In this document: positions 1-9,130 of the stretch, in pieces | How the letters are laid out: each line of letters opens with the position of its first letter | Position numbering within the stretch: the first letter of the stretch is position 1 | Assembly: GCA_012270995.1 (NCBI GenBank) | Contig: JAAXHG010000201.1 | Coordinates: 57,682 to 121,681, forward strand | From: Vicinamibacteraceae bacterium | GTDB lineage: Bacteria; Acidobacteriota; Thermoanaerobaculia; Multivoradales; Multivoraceae | Reading direction: 5' to 3' | Length of the DNA: 64,000 nucleotides | Program-made: the position numbers and the translations under genes | The notes under the pieces: generated by a model | The model's input: only the letters and a program-made list of their open reading frames with translations | Told to the model about the DNA's origin: nothing | Database searches by the model: none

Positions 1-1289
1 AGCGGACCCTGGACTCGAGGGCGCCGGTGTCGACGTTCCTGGACGGCGCGCTCGAGCGCTGCGATCCGCGCGACCACGCGTTGCTGCGCGAACTCGTGCT
101 CGGGACGCTACGGTGGCTGCGCTTCATCGACCATGTCCTGGTCTTGGCCGCGCAGAGGCCCCTCGACCGCATTCAGCGGGCTTTGCTGGCGCCGCTTCGG
201 ATCGGCGCATACCAGCTCTTCTTCCTCGACCGCGTGCCACCCCATGCGGCGGTCAACGAGGCGGTCGAGCAGGCGGGAAACCGCACTCACGCGGGCGGCG
301 CCAGCTTCGTCAACGGCGTGCTTCGACGGATTGCCCGCTCGCCGCGCCGCGACGACTGGCCGGCCGACACCGTTGACCTCGCGACGCGGCTGGGAGTCCG
401 CTATTCCCACCCGGACCTGCTGGTCGAGCGCTGGCTGGGCATCTACGGCGAGGAGCGAACGGTCGACCTGCTGGGCGCCAACAACCTTCCCAAACCGCTG
501 CACCTGCTGGCGTTTCGGGACCGCGGCGGACGTGCGCTGCTGGCGGAGCAGTTGATCGACGACGACGTGGGGGTCGAGCCGTCGGTCCTGGCGCCCCACT
601 GCGTGACGGTCCGGTGGGGGAATCCGCTGACGACGGACGCCTACCGGCAGGGCGGCTTCTACGTGCAGGACGAGGCAAGTCAACTGGCTGCGATCGTGCC
701 GTCGCCGGCGCCCGGCGAGAGGGTGTTGGACGTGGCCGCGGCGCCGGGGGGCAAGACCTTCGCGCTCCTGGCGGAGCAGCCGGACCTCCGAAGCGTTGCC
801 GCCGACGTGTCCCTGGAACGCCTGCTCACGATGAGACGAAACGCCGGTCGCCTCAAGCTCCGGCCTCGGCTTCTGGCCGCTGACGGCGGCGCCCTCCCCT
901 TCGGTCCCGTTTTCGACCGAGTGGTCGTCGACCTGCCCTGCAGTGGAACCGGCACGCTGCGCAAACATCCCGAACTCAAGTGGCGGATCAGCGCCGGCGA
1001 GATCGAGCGGCTCTCGGCGGAGGGGCTGGCCATGGTTCGGGGCGCTTCGGAGTGCGTCCGCCCCGGAGGACTGCTCGTGGTCATCACCTGTTCCATCGAG
1101 CCGGAGGAGAACGAGGCCGTGGCCAGGGCGTTCCTGGAATCCCGAACCGATTTTCGCCGGCGGGATCTTCTGGCCGACCTTCGGCCTCCGGCGGACGAGC
1201 ACGTCGCTGGACGCGGGCTATGGCGTCTCCTGCCGGCCGCGGATCATGACGGTTTCACGGTCCAGGTGCTCGAGCGCAGCGCCGATTGA
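1..1289 (+). CDS. rsmB: 16S rRNA (cytosine-C5) methyltransferase RsmB/Sun, 5'-truncated by window edge
   Basis: Methylates a cytosine (C967 in E. coli) of 16S rRNA using SAM. An N-terminal NusB-like helical domain is followed by a Rossmann methyltransferase with the SAM loop DVAAAPGGKT. Both catalytic cysteines are visible, one in DLPCSGTGTL and one in the TCS motif near the C-terminus. The ORF track starts at a GTG at 27, but the frame is open to base 1 and the residues before that GTG (RTLDSRAPV) continue the family pattern, so the true start lies outside the window. The family is usually 430-450 aa, so only a short N-terminal piece is missing. Upstream neighbours are not visible. Confidence 0.93.
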   Translation, partial: RTLDSRAPVSTFLDGALERCDPRDHALLRELVLGTLRWLRFIDHVLVLAAQRPLDRIQRALLAPLRIGAYQLFFLDRVPPHAAVNEAVEQAGNRTHAGGASFVNGVLRRIARSPRRDDWPADTVDLATRLGVRYSHPDLLVERWLGIYGEERTVDLLGANNLPKPLHLLAFRDRGGRALLAEQLIDDDVGVEPSVLAPHCVTVRWGNPLTTDAYRQGGFYVQDEASQLAAIVPSPAPGERVLDVAAAPGGKTFALLAEQPDLRSVAADVSLERLLTMRRNAGRLKLRPRLLAADGGALPFGPVFDRVVVDLPCSGTGTLRKHPELKWRISAGEIERLSAEGLAMVRGASECVRPGGLLVVITCSIEPEENEAVARAFLESRTDFRRRDLLADLRPPADEHVAGRGLWRLLPAADHDGFTVQVLERSAD

Positions 1290-1367
1290 AGAGCCGCGGT
1301 TCCCGTCCGGCAGGCGGCGTCCTCGGGACGCCTGGTGACCGCTAATGGCGATAAGTGCAAGTGGACA

Positions 1368-1397
1368 TTGACAAAGAGGGTCGTTCTGACCTAGATT
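1368..1397 (+). promoter_or_regulatory. Sigma-70-type promoter for the HU gene
   Basis: A perfect TTGACA at 1368-1373 is followed after 18 nt by TAGATT at 1392-1397, which matches 4 of 6 -10 bases. It lies about 80 nt upstream of the HU start codon, in the only AT-richer gap here, giving a leader of roughly 70 nt. The assignment rests on sequence match only. Confidence 0.55.
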
Positions 1398-1476
1398 TTC
1401 CGGGTACTCGGGAGTTAGCCGGAGAACTCCCCAGCATACCGGAAGTTCCACCCAAAGACTCGAAGGAGCACACTAG

Positions 1477-1752
1477 ATGGCCGGAAAGGCAGACATCGTA
1501 GAAGCCGTCGCCGTTGGCGCGAGCTTGAGCAAGAAGCAGGCGGCGGACGCCGTCCAGTCCCTGATCGACAGCATCTCCAGCCAACTGCAGAACGGTAATC
1601 GTGTGCAATTGCCCGGCTTGGGGAGTTTCTCGGTTTCGCACCGCCCAGGTCGCATGGGCCGCAACCCGAAGACCGGCGAGTCGATCCAGATCGCCGCGAG
1701 CAACGGCGTTCGCTTCAAGGTCAGCCGTCCGCTGAAGGACGCCCTAAACTGA
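1477..1752 (+). CDS. hup: HU-family histone-like DNA-binding protein
   Basis: A 91-aa nucleoid protein that binds and bends DNA as a dimer. The sequence shows the HU/IHF fold: an N-terminal helical dimer region, the core GNRVQLPGLGSFSV, and the DNA-contacting arm around RPGRMGRNPKTGE with the conserved NPKTGE turn. The ATG at 1477 has AAGGAG at 1463-1468, eight bases upstream. It is a stand-alone gene with its own promoter and a convergent neighbour downstream. HU is more likely than IHF because the protein is short and has no IHF-type extension, but the two cannot be separated firmly from sequence alone. Confidence 0.93.
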   Translation: MAGKADIVEAVAVGASLSKKQAADAVQSLIDSISSQLQNGNRVQLPGLGSFSVSHRPGRMGRNPKTGESIQIAASNGVRFKVSRPLKDALN

Positions 1753-1778
1753 CCCGCGCGGCCAGAGGGCCGCACGGG
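1753..1778. terminator. Hairpin between the convergent HU and glycosyltransferase genes
   Basis: CCCG-C-GCGGCC, a loop of AGAG, then GGCCGC-A-CGGG form about ten GC pairs with one mismatch directly after the HU stop codon. There is no U-tract, so it may act as a transcript-stabilising or weak bidirectional hairpin rather than a classic intrinsic terminator. Confidence 0.45.
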
Positions 1779-1790
1779 CACTAGGCACTC

Positions 1791-2474
1791 TCACCGCACC
1801 AGGCGGTAGAGGCGGGCGAGGCGCGCTGGCTTGACCCCGGCTGCAAACAGCAGCCAGATCAGCCAGTTCGTCGCCACGGTCCGGAGGACGCCGCGTTCGA
1901 TGAACCGGCGTGACGAGGTCGTGGCACGTCTCGAGATGATCGCGATCGATCCCTGTCGTCGGAGTCGCCGCATGAAGTCGAGGTCTTCGAGGATCGGAAG
2001 GTCCGCAAAACCCCCGCAGCCTGCGTAGGCCGCCGCTGTGGCGAACTGCGCCTGGTCTCCGAGCGGCAGGCGCAGTCGTTTCGTACGGAAGTCGACCAGG
2101 CGGCGACCCAGGCGGAGGAGCCGCGGCGCGGCTTCGAAGTCGACCAGGAATCCGCCGCCGATGGCGTCGCTGCCGATCGCCCGTTCGATCTCGGTCCGGG
2201 CCGAAGCCGGAAGGCGGGTGTCGGCGTGGAGGAAGAGCAGCACCTTGGCGCCGCCGTCGATGGCCAGGGCGGCGCCGGTGTGAAGCTGCAGTCCGCGGCC
2301 CGGCCGTGGCGCGGCCGCCACGATGGCGCCGGCCTGCCGGGCCAGTTCCACGGTGCGATCGCTGCTGCCGCCGTCGACGACGATCAGGTCGTCGCAGTGA
2401 TCGCGGGCGGCGGCGACGGCAGCCTTCACCGTACTCTCTTCCTCGAGCACCGGCATCACGATCGCAAGGCGCAT
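1791..2474 (-). CDS. Family 2 glycosyltransferase, TIGR04283 type
   Basis: A 227-aa GT-A fold transferase. It has the N-terminal strand AIVMPVLEEE, the nucleotide-sugar loop VVDGGSSDRTVE, the metal-binding strand LLFLHADTRLP and the acceptor-side motif EDLDFMRRLR. This combination matches the TIGR04283 family, often annotated as an rSAM-associated or arsenosugar-biosynthesis transferase, but no radical-SAM or arsenic gene lies beside it, so the substrate is unknown. The C-terminus carries a hydrophobic stretch (NWLIWLLFAAGV) that could touch the membrane. It is divergent from moaC with 44 bp between the start codons and convergent with HU. Confidence 0.85.
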   Translation of the reverse strand: MRLAIVMPVLEEESTVKAAVAAARDHCDDLIVVDGGSSDRTVELARQAGAIVAAAPRPGRGLQLHTGAALAIDGGAKVLLFLHADTRLPASARTEIERAIGSDAIGGGFLVDFEAAPRLLRLGRRLVDFRTKRLRLPLGDQAQFATAAAYAGCGGFADLPILEDLDFMRRLRRQGSIAIISRRATTSSRRFIERGVLRTVATNWLIWLLFAAGVKPARLARLYRLVR

Positions 2475-2518
2475 TCCTGGGGTAGGTTACCGGCGCGGGC
2501 TTCCTCGCACGGCAGTGC

Positions 2519-3001
2519 ATGGGCATGAGTTCCGACACCTCCTTCAGCCACCTCGATCGCCGCGGCCGCGCGGCCATGGTCGATGTCTCGGCCAAGGAGG
2601 TCACTCGTCGGGTCGCGGAGGCCTCCTGCCGCGTTCTGCTGTCGACCGACACCGTGGAGCGGCTGGGTCGGCTGCCCAAGGGCGACGCTCTGACGGTGGC
2701 GCGGGTGGCGGGAGTGCAGGCCGCCAAGAGCACGGCCACCTGGGTTCCCCTGGCTCATCCGCTGCCTCTGGACCAGGTGGAGGTGGAGATCGAACCGGGG
2801 GAGGGCGGCGTGACGATCCGGAGCCGGGTGGTGGCCACCGCGCGCACCGGCGCCGAGATGGAGGCGCTGACCGCCTGTGCGGCAGCGGCGCTCGCTCTCT
2901 ACGACATGGTCAAGGCGGTCGAACGCGGGGCCGTCGTCACAGATCTGCTGCTGGAGGCGAAGAGCGGCGGCCGGAGCGGCGAGTATCGTCGCGGCCGCTG
3001 A
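2519..3001 (+). CDS. moaC: Cyclic pyranopterin monophosphate synthase MoaC
   Basis: Converts 3',8-cH2GTP to cyclic pyranopterin monophosphate in molybdenum cofactor biosynthesis. Family landmarks are present: MVDVSAKEVT near residue 20, KGDALTVARVAGVQAAK, the PLAHPL loop, and ARTGAEMEALTACAAAALALYDMVKAV. The canonical loop reads LCHPL with Cys-His; here Cys is Ala (PLAHPL) while the His is kept. Start is ATG 2519 or ATG 2525; neither has a clear ribosome-binding site. No other moa/moe genes are in the window, so the pathway is dispersed. The gene stops 7 bp before the start of the muramidase gene, suggesting co-transcription. Confidence 0.93.
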   Translation: MGMSSDTSFSHLDRRGRAAMVDVSAKEVTRRVAEASCRVLLSTDTVERLGRLPKGDALTVARVAGVQAAKSTATWVPLAHPLPLDQVEVEIEPGEGGVTIRSRVVATARTGAEMEALTACAAAALALYDMVKAVERGAVVTDLLLEAKSGGRSGEYRRGR

Positions 3002-3008
3002 GCGGACC

Positions 3009-4193
3009 GTGGCGATCCGTTCCGGTCTCGACCGCCTGCTCGACGACGCGGGACGTCTGAAAGGGCGCCGCTACATCCTGCTCTGTCACCAGGCATCGTT
3101 GAGTCGCGACGGCGTTCACGCGCATCTGGCTCTCGGAGCCGTCGAGCGGCCGGCGGCCCTGCTCGGGCCCGAGCACGGCTTCTACGGTGTCGAGCAGGAC
3201 ATGGTCGCCGCGCACAACGAGCGCGATCCGTGGACGGGATGTCCGGTCGTATCCCTCTACGGGGACGAGGCGGCGAGCCTGCGGCCTCGGCCTTCCGTCT
3301 TCGAAGATTGCGACCTGCTGGTGATCGACCTCCAGGACGTCGGTGCCCGCTACTACACCTTCGCGGCGACCGCGGTCTGGGCGGCCGAAGCCGCGCTCGC
3401 GGCGGACTGCGAGGTGTGGATCCTCGACCGTCCGAACCCGCTGGGGGGCCGGGAAGCCGAGGGCAACCTGCTGGACCTCGATTTCGCCTCCTTCGTGGGC
3501 GCCTTTCGCATGCCGCAGCGCCACGGGTTGACGCTGGCGGAGATCGTCCTTCTGGAGGCCCGGCGCCGCGGCTGGAGCACCAGGTCGCTCGCCGTCTTCG
3601 AGGTCGAGGGTTGGCGGCGTGAACAGACGTGGCGCGACACCGGCTGGCCGTGGACCGCTCCATCGCCGAACATGCCGACACCGGACACCGCCGCCGTGTA
3701 TCCAGGGCTGTGCCTCTTCGAAGCGACCACGGTGTCCGAGGGCCGCGGCACGACCCGTCCGTTTCACTTGGTCGGCTTGCCCGGCGCCGACGCGCCGGCA
3801 CTGGCCGGTCGCTGCCGGGAGCGTCTCGGGGCGGCCGGGCTGGGAGGCGTTTCCGTCGTCCCCGCCATGTTCAGGCCTCAGTTCCAGAAGCATGCGGGAA
3901 GGGTCTGCGCCGGCGTGGAACTCCGTGTGGTCGACGGAGAAGCCCTTGAGCCCGTGCGTCTCGGGTTCGAGCTCCTGCTCGCCTTTCGCGACGTGCTGGG
4001 GCCCGCTTTCGACTGGCGCGCCGAGCCATACGAGTTCGTTGCGGACACGCCGGCCGTCGACCTGCTCGCCGGTACCGACCGATTCCGGCTGGGTCTCGAA
4101 GCGCCGGATGCGCTGGAACGCTGGTTCGCCGGTTGGCGTGAGGATGAGAGGGAGTTCCGCGCGGAGCGCGAACCGGTCTTGCTGTACTCCTGA
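3009..4193 (+). CDS. DUF1343 / NamZ-type exo-beta-N-acetylmuramidase
   Basis: A 394-aa member of DUF1343, the family whose Tannerella forsythia member NamZ removes N-acetylmuramic acid from the non-reducing end of peptidoglycan fragments. Landmarks are LLCHQASLS near the start, LLGPEHGFYG, VSLYGDE, LLVIDLQDVGARYYTF, ILDRPNPLGG, SPNMPTPDTAAVYPG and EGRGTTRPF. The track ORF begins upstream inside moaC, but the family homology begins at GTG 3009, 7 bp after the moaC stop, so that start is chosen. No signal peptide is seen, implying cytoplasmic recycling of muropeptide sugars. No murQ or nag gene is adjacent. Confidence 0.88.
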   Translation: MAIRSGLDRLLDDAGRLKGRRYILLCHQASLSRDGVHAHLALGAVERPAALLGPEHGFYGVEQDMVAAHNERDPWTGCPVVSLYGDEAASLRPRPSVFEDCDLLVIDLQDVGARYYTFAATAVWAAEAALAADCEVWILDRPNPLGGREAEGNLLDLDFASFVGAFRMPQRHGLTLAEIVLLEARRRGWSTRSLAVFEVEGWRREQTWRDTGWPWTAPSPNMPTPDTAAVYPGLCLFEATTVSEGRGTTRPFHLVGLPGADAPALAGRCRERLGAAGLGGVSVVPAMFRPQFQKHAGRVCAGVELRVVDGEALEPVRLGFELLLAFRDVLGPAFDWRAEPYEFVADTPAVDLLAGTDRFRLGLEAPDALERWFAGWREDEREFRAEREPVLLYS

Positions 4194-4287
4194 TGCACTG
4201 CCACAATCCGGCCGGCGGCGGGTCGCTCCCGGTCCGGCCGTTTGTAGTTGAGACCGACCGACCCGAGCCCGAACCGAGGTGCAGCCG

Positions 4288-5895
4288 ATGCCGCGGATCC
4301 TGATTGCCGATTCCCTGGCGCCGGCCGGCGTCGAGTTGCTGCGCGAGAGCGCGGAGGTGGACCAGCTTCGAGACGAGGACCGTCCACGGCTCGCCTCCTT
4401 GATCGCGGACTACGACGCGGTCATCGTGCGCAGCGGCACCGAGATCACGCGCGAGGTTCTCGAGGGAGGGGAGCGTCTCAAGGTGGTGGGCCGAGCCGGC
4501 GTGGGTGTCGACAACATCGACATAGCAGCGGCCACGCAGCGCGGCGTGCTGGTGATCAACGCACCGACCGCCAACTCGCTCTCCGCCACCGAGCACACCT
4601 TCGCTCTGCTGCTGGCGCTGGCCCGGCGGATTCCGTCCGCCGACGCCTCGCTCAAGGCGGAGCGCTGGGAGCGCAAGAACCACATCGGCAGCGAGTTGCA
4701 GGGAAAGGTGCTCGGCGTGATCGGTTTCGGCCAGATCGGCCAGCGGGTGGCAACCCGGGCGCGGGCCTTCGAAATGGAAGTGCTCGCCTACGACCCGTTT
4801 CTCCGGGCGGAGGTCGCGCGGCGGCTCGATGTGGCGCCGGTGACTCTTGACGATCTGCTCGCGGGGTCCGACTTCATCACCTTCCACACCCCGCTGACGG
4901 ACCAGACCAGGAACATGCTCGACGAGTCGCGCATTGCGCTGATGAAGGACGGCGCGGTCGTGATCAACGTCGGGCGCGGCGGCGTGGTCGACGGCGACGC
5001 GCTGCTGGCGGCGCTCGAGTCGGGCAAGCTCGCGGGTGCGGGTCTGGATGTGTTCCCCGTGGAACCGCCGTCGGACTATCGGCTCGCCGCCCATCCGAAG
5101 GTGGTGGCCACGCCTCACATCGGCGCCCAGACGACCGAGGCGCAGGAGCGCATCGCCACCGAGACGGCGCGCATGGTGCTCGCCGCGCTCCGCGGCTCGC
5201 TCGCGGTGTCGGCGGTGAACCTGCCGTTCCGGTCTTCCGGCTCCCGGGGCGAGCCCTTCCTGCGGCTGGGCGAGCAACTCGGGAGGCTGGCCGCGGTCGC
5301 ACTTGGCGGCAGCTTGCGGCGGGTCCAGGTCGATCTGTGGGGCATCGACGCCGAACTGCGAAAGTCGGTCGCCGTGGCGGCGCTCAAGGGCGCCCTGATC
5401 CCGTCCTGCGGCGAGGGAGTGAACTACGTCAACGCCGAGCGCACGGCCGCCGACCGCCGCGTCGAACTCGTGCAGGCCACGCACAGCGACCAGGCCGCCT
5501 ACGCCCACCTGGTGCGGGTGCGCGCGGTCGGCGCCGAGCCGGCGACCGGCGCATGGATGGCCGACGGCGTGGCCGAGGTCTCGGGCACGACCTACCGCCA
5601 CGGCGAGATCCACGGCGATCTGCGGGTCGTCTCCTTCGCCGGCTTCCGGCTCGAGTTCCAGCCCCGCGGCCTGCTGCTGTTCCTGCGCAACCGCGACGTG
5701 CCGGGCTTCGTCGGCCGGTTGGGCACCCTGCTCGGCGACGCCGGAATCAACATCGCCGACATCCACCTGTCCCGGGAACCGGACGGTGACGCCATCGCCG
5801 TGCTGCGGCTCGACCAGGTCCCGGACGATGCCTGCATGGCCGCGTTGCTGGCCGTGGACGAGGTGATCGCGGTCGACTTGGTGGACCTCACCTGA
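4288..5895 (+). CDS. serA: D-3-phosphoglycerate dehydrogenase
   Basis: First step of serine synthesis: 3-phosphoglycerate to 3-phosphohydroxypyruvate with NAD. It is a 535-aa long-form enzyme with an N-terminal substrate half, a Rossmann domain (GVIGFGQIGQRV), NVGRGGVVD, the catalytic His in TPHIGAQT, an intervening domain and a C-terminal ACT domain (about 460-535) that begins around LFLRNRDVPGFVG. The ACT domain suggests serine feedback, though this varies in the family. The track uses GTG 4279, but GAGG at 4276-4279 sits correctly before ATG 4288, so ATG is preferred. It is convergent with rlpA. Confidence 0.95.
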   Translation: MPRILIADSLAPAGVELLRESAEVDQLRDEDRPRLASLIADYDAVIVRSGTEITREVLEGGERLKVVGRAGVGVDNIDIAAATQRGVLVINAPTANSLSATEHTFALLLALARRIPSADASLKAERWERKNHIGSELQGKVLGVIGFGQIGQRVATRARAFEMEVLAYDPFLRAEVARRLDVAPVTLDDLLAGSDFITFHTPLTDQTRNMLDESRIALMKDGAVVINVGRGGVVDGDALLAALESGKLAGAGLDVFPVEPPSDYRLAAHPKVVATPHIGAQTTEAQERIATETARMVLAALRGSLAVSAVNLPFRSSGSRGEPFLRLGEQLGRLAAVALGGSLRRVQVDLWGIDAELRKSVAVAALKGALIPSCGEGVNYVNAERTAADRRVELVQATHSDQAAYAHLVRVRAVGAEPATGAWMADGVAEVSGTTYRHGEIHGDLRVVSFAGFRLEFQPRGLLLFLRNRDVPGFVGRLGTLLGDAGINIADIHLSREPDGDAIAVLRLDQVPDDACMAALLAVDEVIAVDLVDLT

Positions 5896-5915
5896 AGGGG
5901 CCGGCCCGGCCCTCG

Positions 5916-6632
5916 TCAGCCCGAAAGAAAGGCGGCGATGCCGGCGTCTTTCAGGCGCTGCAGCGCGGCGTCGGCCGCTTGCCTGCGCTTGCGCTCGATC
6001 TGGACGCGGTGCACTCCTCGTCCTCTTCTGATCTTCACGTTGTCGAGGTCGAGTTCGCGGCGGAGGCGGCGGGCCAGCGCCACGGCGCTGCTGCGCTCGC
6101 GAAAGGCGCCAGCCTGGATCGTGAAGCCGCCCTGGCGGTCCCGGTTCGCCTTGCTCGCGCGCCGGCCGGGGGCGGGATAGGAGATCGGCAGTTGACGCCT
6201 CTTCGGCGCCAGGCGCACGACCTTGATGCGGACGTTCGCGAGACCCTGGCCGAACATCTCGAGCTGTCGCGCGGCGCCGACGGAGAGGTCGATGATCCGG
6301 CCCTTGACGAAGGGGCCGCGGTCGTTGATCGGTACCTTGAGCTTCTTGCCGTTGTCGCGGTTCTTCACCTGGACGACCGTGCCGAGCGGCAACTGCTTGT
6401 GTGCGGCCGAGATGCGGTTCATGTCGTAGATCTCGCCGCTGGCGGTCGGCCGGCCGTGGAAACTGCCGCCGTACCACGATGCCAGTCCTTTCTGGGTGGA
6501 TCCGCGGTTCGGCGACTCGAGGCGGGTGGTCGAGGCGCAACCGGCCAGCAGGCCGGCCGCGAAGACAGCGGCGACCGCGGATGCGAGCGGGCGTCGGGTG
6601 CGGTCTTCGGAGAGCGAGCGTGGCCGGTACAT
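5916..6632 (-). CDS. rlpA: RlpA-type septal/endolytic lytic transglycosylase lipoprotein with SPOR domain
   Basis: A 238-aa outer-membrane lipoprotein. The lipobox LLAGC is near residue 31. A double-psi beta-barrel spans about 48-145, with GLASWYG, the catalytic-region sequence GEIYDMNRISAAH and NDRGPFVKGRIIDLS. A C-terminal SPOR domain (about 165-238, starting FTIQAGAFRERSSA) would bind denuded septal glycan. In characterised RlpA the Glu and Asp-His residues of this barrel cleave naked glycan strands during daughter-cell separation. It follows purB by 12 bp on the same strand, so the two are probably co-transcribed. Confidence 0.93.
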   Translation of the reverse strand: MYRPRSLSEDRTRRPLASAVAAVFAAGLLAGCASTTRLESPNRGSTQKGLASWYGGSFHGRPTASGEIYDMNRISAAHKQLPLGTVVQVKNRDNGKKLKVPINDRGPFVKGRIIDLSVGAARQLEMFGQGLANVRIKVVRLAPKRRQLPISYPAPGRRASKANRDRQGGFTIQAGAFRERSSAVALARRLRRELDLDNVKIRRGRGVHRVQIERKRRQAADAALQRLKDAGIAAFLSG

Positions 6633-6644
6633 CGCGCTCGCTAG

Positions 6645-8075
6645 CTAGACCCTCGGCGCCTCGACGGCAGCGGCGCGGTGCTTCGCCAGCGCCGGTTCGA
6701 CGTCCTCGGCGAGGAAGTCGTCCACCTGCTGCGCCGAGCGGCCGGTGAAGGAATCGGCGTCGACCAGAGACTCGAGTTCGTCGCGACCGAGTCCGAACGC
6801 CGGATCGCCCGCGATCAGGTCGATCAACGGGTTCGGCTCCCCCGCCGAAACCCGCGCGTAGGCCTCGAGACTGTGCCGGCGAATTCGCTCGTGCAGCTCC
6901 TGCCGGTCGCCGCCGCGCAGCGACGCCTCCATCAGGAAGGTCTCGGTGGCCATGAACGGAAGTTCGCTCCTGACCCGGGCCGCGGTTGTCGCTTCGTTCA
7001 CCCGCAGCCCCTGGGCGATGTTCGCGGCCAGGAGCAGCACGGCATCGACGGTCAGGAAGCAGTCGGTCAGCACCAGGCGCCGGTTCGCCGAGTCGTCGAG
7101 GCTGCGCTCGAGCCACTGCGTGCCGGCGTTCAGCGCCCCGTGGAGGGAGTCGCTCATGACCCGTCGCGACAGCGAGCACATGCGCTCGGCCCGTACCGGG
7201 TTGCGCTTGTACGCCATCGCCGAGGAACCGACCTGGTGTTCGTCGAAGGGCTCGGAGAGTTCTCCCACGCCCTGGAGCAGCCGCAGATCGCCGCCGAACT
7301 TGTGGCAGCTTTCCGCGGTGCCGGACAGCGTGTGCAGTACCTGGCTGTCCTGCTTGCGCGGGTAGGTCTGGCCAGTGATCCGCCAGCTCGCCTCGAAGCC
7401 GAGCGCCGAGGCCACCCGGGCATCGAGTTCGCGGACCTTGCCGTGATCGCCGCCGAACAGGGTGAGGAAGGAGGCCTGGGTGCCCGTCGTGCCCTTGGCG
7501 CCCCGGCAACGCAGCCGGTCGCGACGGTTCGCCACCTCCTCGAGGTCGGTCAGGAAGTCCTGGAGCCAGAGGCAGGCGCGCTTTCCCAGCGTGGTCAACT
7601 GGGCCGACTGGAAGTGGGTGTAGGCGAGCGCGGTCGTGCTCCGCTCCCTGCGCGCGAAGTTGGCCAGCTCGCCGACCGTGGCCGCCAGGCGCCCCGCGAC
7701 CAGGTCGAGAGCATCCCGGACGATCAGCGCGTCGGTGTTGTCGGTGATGAACGCCGACGTGGCGCCGAGATGCAGGATGCCGCCGGCGTCGCCGCTGACC
7801 TCGGCGAAGTGCCGCAAGTGGGCCACCACGTCATGGCGGGTTTCACGTTCCAACTGTGCGACGCGCTCCAGGTCAAGCTCGTCCGCGTGCTCGCGCAGCG
7901 CTTCTAGTTGCCGTTCGCTGATCGGCAGCCCCAGCGCCGCCTGGTTCTCGGCCAGACAGATCCAGAGCCGCCGCCAGGTCCGGAACCGGTGCCGGGCCGA
8001 GAACAGCCGCGCCATCTCCGCGCTCGCATAGCGCTCGTGAAGCGGATTCTGCGGCGCGTCCCTGGCTTCGGCCAT
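6645..8075 (-). CDS. purB: Adenylosuccinate lyase
   Basis: Cleaves SAICAR and adenylosuccinate, releasing fumarate, in de novo purine synthesis. It is a 476-aa fumarase/aspartase-superfamily protein. The signature loop reads VGSSAMAYKRNP (canonically GSSAMPYKRNP), the substrate segment is HLGATSAFITDNTD, and THFQSAQ carries the TxxQ region. The length suits the long, animal-like PurB group. Start is ATG at 8075. It is separated by 63 bp from argF upstream and by 12 bp from rlpA downstream; all three share the minus strand. Confidence 0.95.
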   Translation of the reverse strand: MAEARDAPQNPLHERYASAEMARLFSARHRFRTWRRLWICLAENQAALGLPISERQLEALREHADELDLERVAQLERETRHDVVAHLRHFAEVSGDAGGILHLGATSAFITDNTDALIVRDALDLVAGRLAATVGELANFARRERSTTALAYTHFQSAQLTTLGKRACLWLQDFLTDLEEVANRRDRLRCRGAKGTTGTQASFLTLFGGDHGKVRELDARVASALGFEASWRITGQTYPRKQDSQVLHTLSGTAESCHKFGGDLRLLQGVGELSEPFDEHQVGSSAMAYKRNPVRAERMCSLSRRVMSDSLHGALNAGTQWLERSLDDSANRRLVLTDCFLTVDAVLLLAANIAQGLRVNEATTAARVRSELPFMATETFLMEASLRGGDRQELHERIRRHSLEAYARVSAGEPNPLIDLIAGDPAFGLGRDELESLVDADSFTGRSAQQVDDFLAEDVEPALAKHRAAAVEAPRV

Positions 8076-8138
8076 GTCCGCAGTCTACCAGCGTAAGTCG
8101 TTGGTGGGTCTGCGTTTACCGTCAATCTGCTCGCTCCT

Positions 8139-9059
8139 CTACGCGCGGTCGAGGAGGCGCAGCATGAGGGCCTTTTGGGTGTGCATGCGGTTCTCGGCCT
8201 GGTCGAAGACGCGGCTTTGGGGGCCGTCGACGACGGAGGCGGTGACTTCCTCGCCCCGGTGGCACGGCAGGCAGTGGAGGTAGATCGCGTCGCTCCTGGC
8301 CCGGGCCATGAGGTCGTCGTCGACGGTGTAGCCCTCGAAGTCGGCGAGGCGCTGCTCTCGTTCCTTCTCCTGGCCCATCGAGGTCCAGACGTCGCTGTAG
8401 ACGGCGTGCGCGCCGGCGGCGGCGGTGTGCGGGTCGGCTCCGGTTTCAATCCCGGCGCCGGTGTCGGCGGCGAGCTGGCGCGCGAGCTCCAGGTACTTGT
8501 CGGCTATTTCGTACCCCGGCGGCGAGGCGATGGAGAAGTCGAGGCCGCCGCGGGCGCAGGCGATCATCAGCGAATGGGCGACGTTGTTGCCGTCGCCGAT
8601 GTAGCTGATCCGGCGCCCGCGCAGGTCGCCGAACTCCTGGCGGATGGTCATCAGGTCGGCGAGCGCCTGGCAGGGATGCAGCTCGTCGGTCAGTCCGTTG
8701 ATCACGGGCACCCTGGCGTGCTCCGCCATCTCGACCACGGTGCCGTGTTCGAAGGTGCGCAGCATCAGGAGGTCCACGTAACGGGACAGGACGCGGGCGG
8801 TGTCGGCGATCGTCTCCCCGCGGCCGATCTGCAGGTCGCGGGTCGAGAGGAAGACCGCCTGACCTCCGAGTTGTCCCATGCCCACCTCGAAGCTGACTCG
8901 GGTTCGCGTGGACGACTTCTCGAAGTAGAGGCCGATCGACTTGCCGTGGAGCGCGCTTCGATGCGCAGCGGGCCTTTCCTGGAGTTCCAGGGCGAGGTCG
9001 AGGATCGACTCGAGCTGGCCCTCCTCGAGGTCGGCGATCGAGAGCAGGTGTGCGGGCAT
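8139..9059 (-). CDS. argF: Ornithine carbamoyltransferase
   Basis: Makes citrulline from ornithine and carbamoyl phosphate in arginine synthesis. The 306-aa protein carries the carbamoyl phosphate motif SSTRTR, the ornithine-specific loop VWTSMGQE and the catalytic HCLP motif (YLHCLPCHRGEE). ATG at 9059 is preceded by GGAGG about nine bases upstream on the minus strand. No other arg gene is adjacent. It is divergent from the ITPase gene across a 126-bp gap that contains an AT-rich inverted repeat. Confidence 0.95.
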   Translation of the reverse strand: MPAHLLSIADLEEGQLESILDLALELQERPAAHRSALHGKSIGLYFEKSSTRTRVSFEVGMGQLGGQAVFLSTRDLQIGRGETIADTARVLSRYVDLLMLRTFEHGTVVEMAEHARVPVINGLTDELHPCQALADLMTIRQEFGDLRGRRISYIGDGNNVAHSLMIACARGGLDFSIASPPGYEIADKYLELARQLAADTGAGIETGADPHTAAAGAHAVYSDVWTSMGQEKEREQRLADFEGYTVDDDLMARARSDAIYLHCLPCHRGEEVTASVVDGPQSRVFDQAENRMHTQKALMLRLLDRA

Positions 9060-9130
9060 GTGAAACGTCCTCCGTCGGGCCGGATCGTGTGGGGCGGGCT
9101 AGACTGCCTGTCCCTTGGCTCTTTCGGCGC

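Noticed and set aside
2877-3008. Extended N-terminus of the muramidase inside moaC
   Set aside because: The extra 44 residues are the moaC sequence in another frame; homology begins at GTG 3009.
3871-7509. Minus-strand 1212-aa open frame
   Set aside because: Antisense to serA and out of frame with rlpA and purB; both real genes are fully supported, so this is a shadow.
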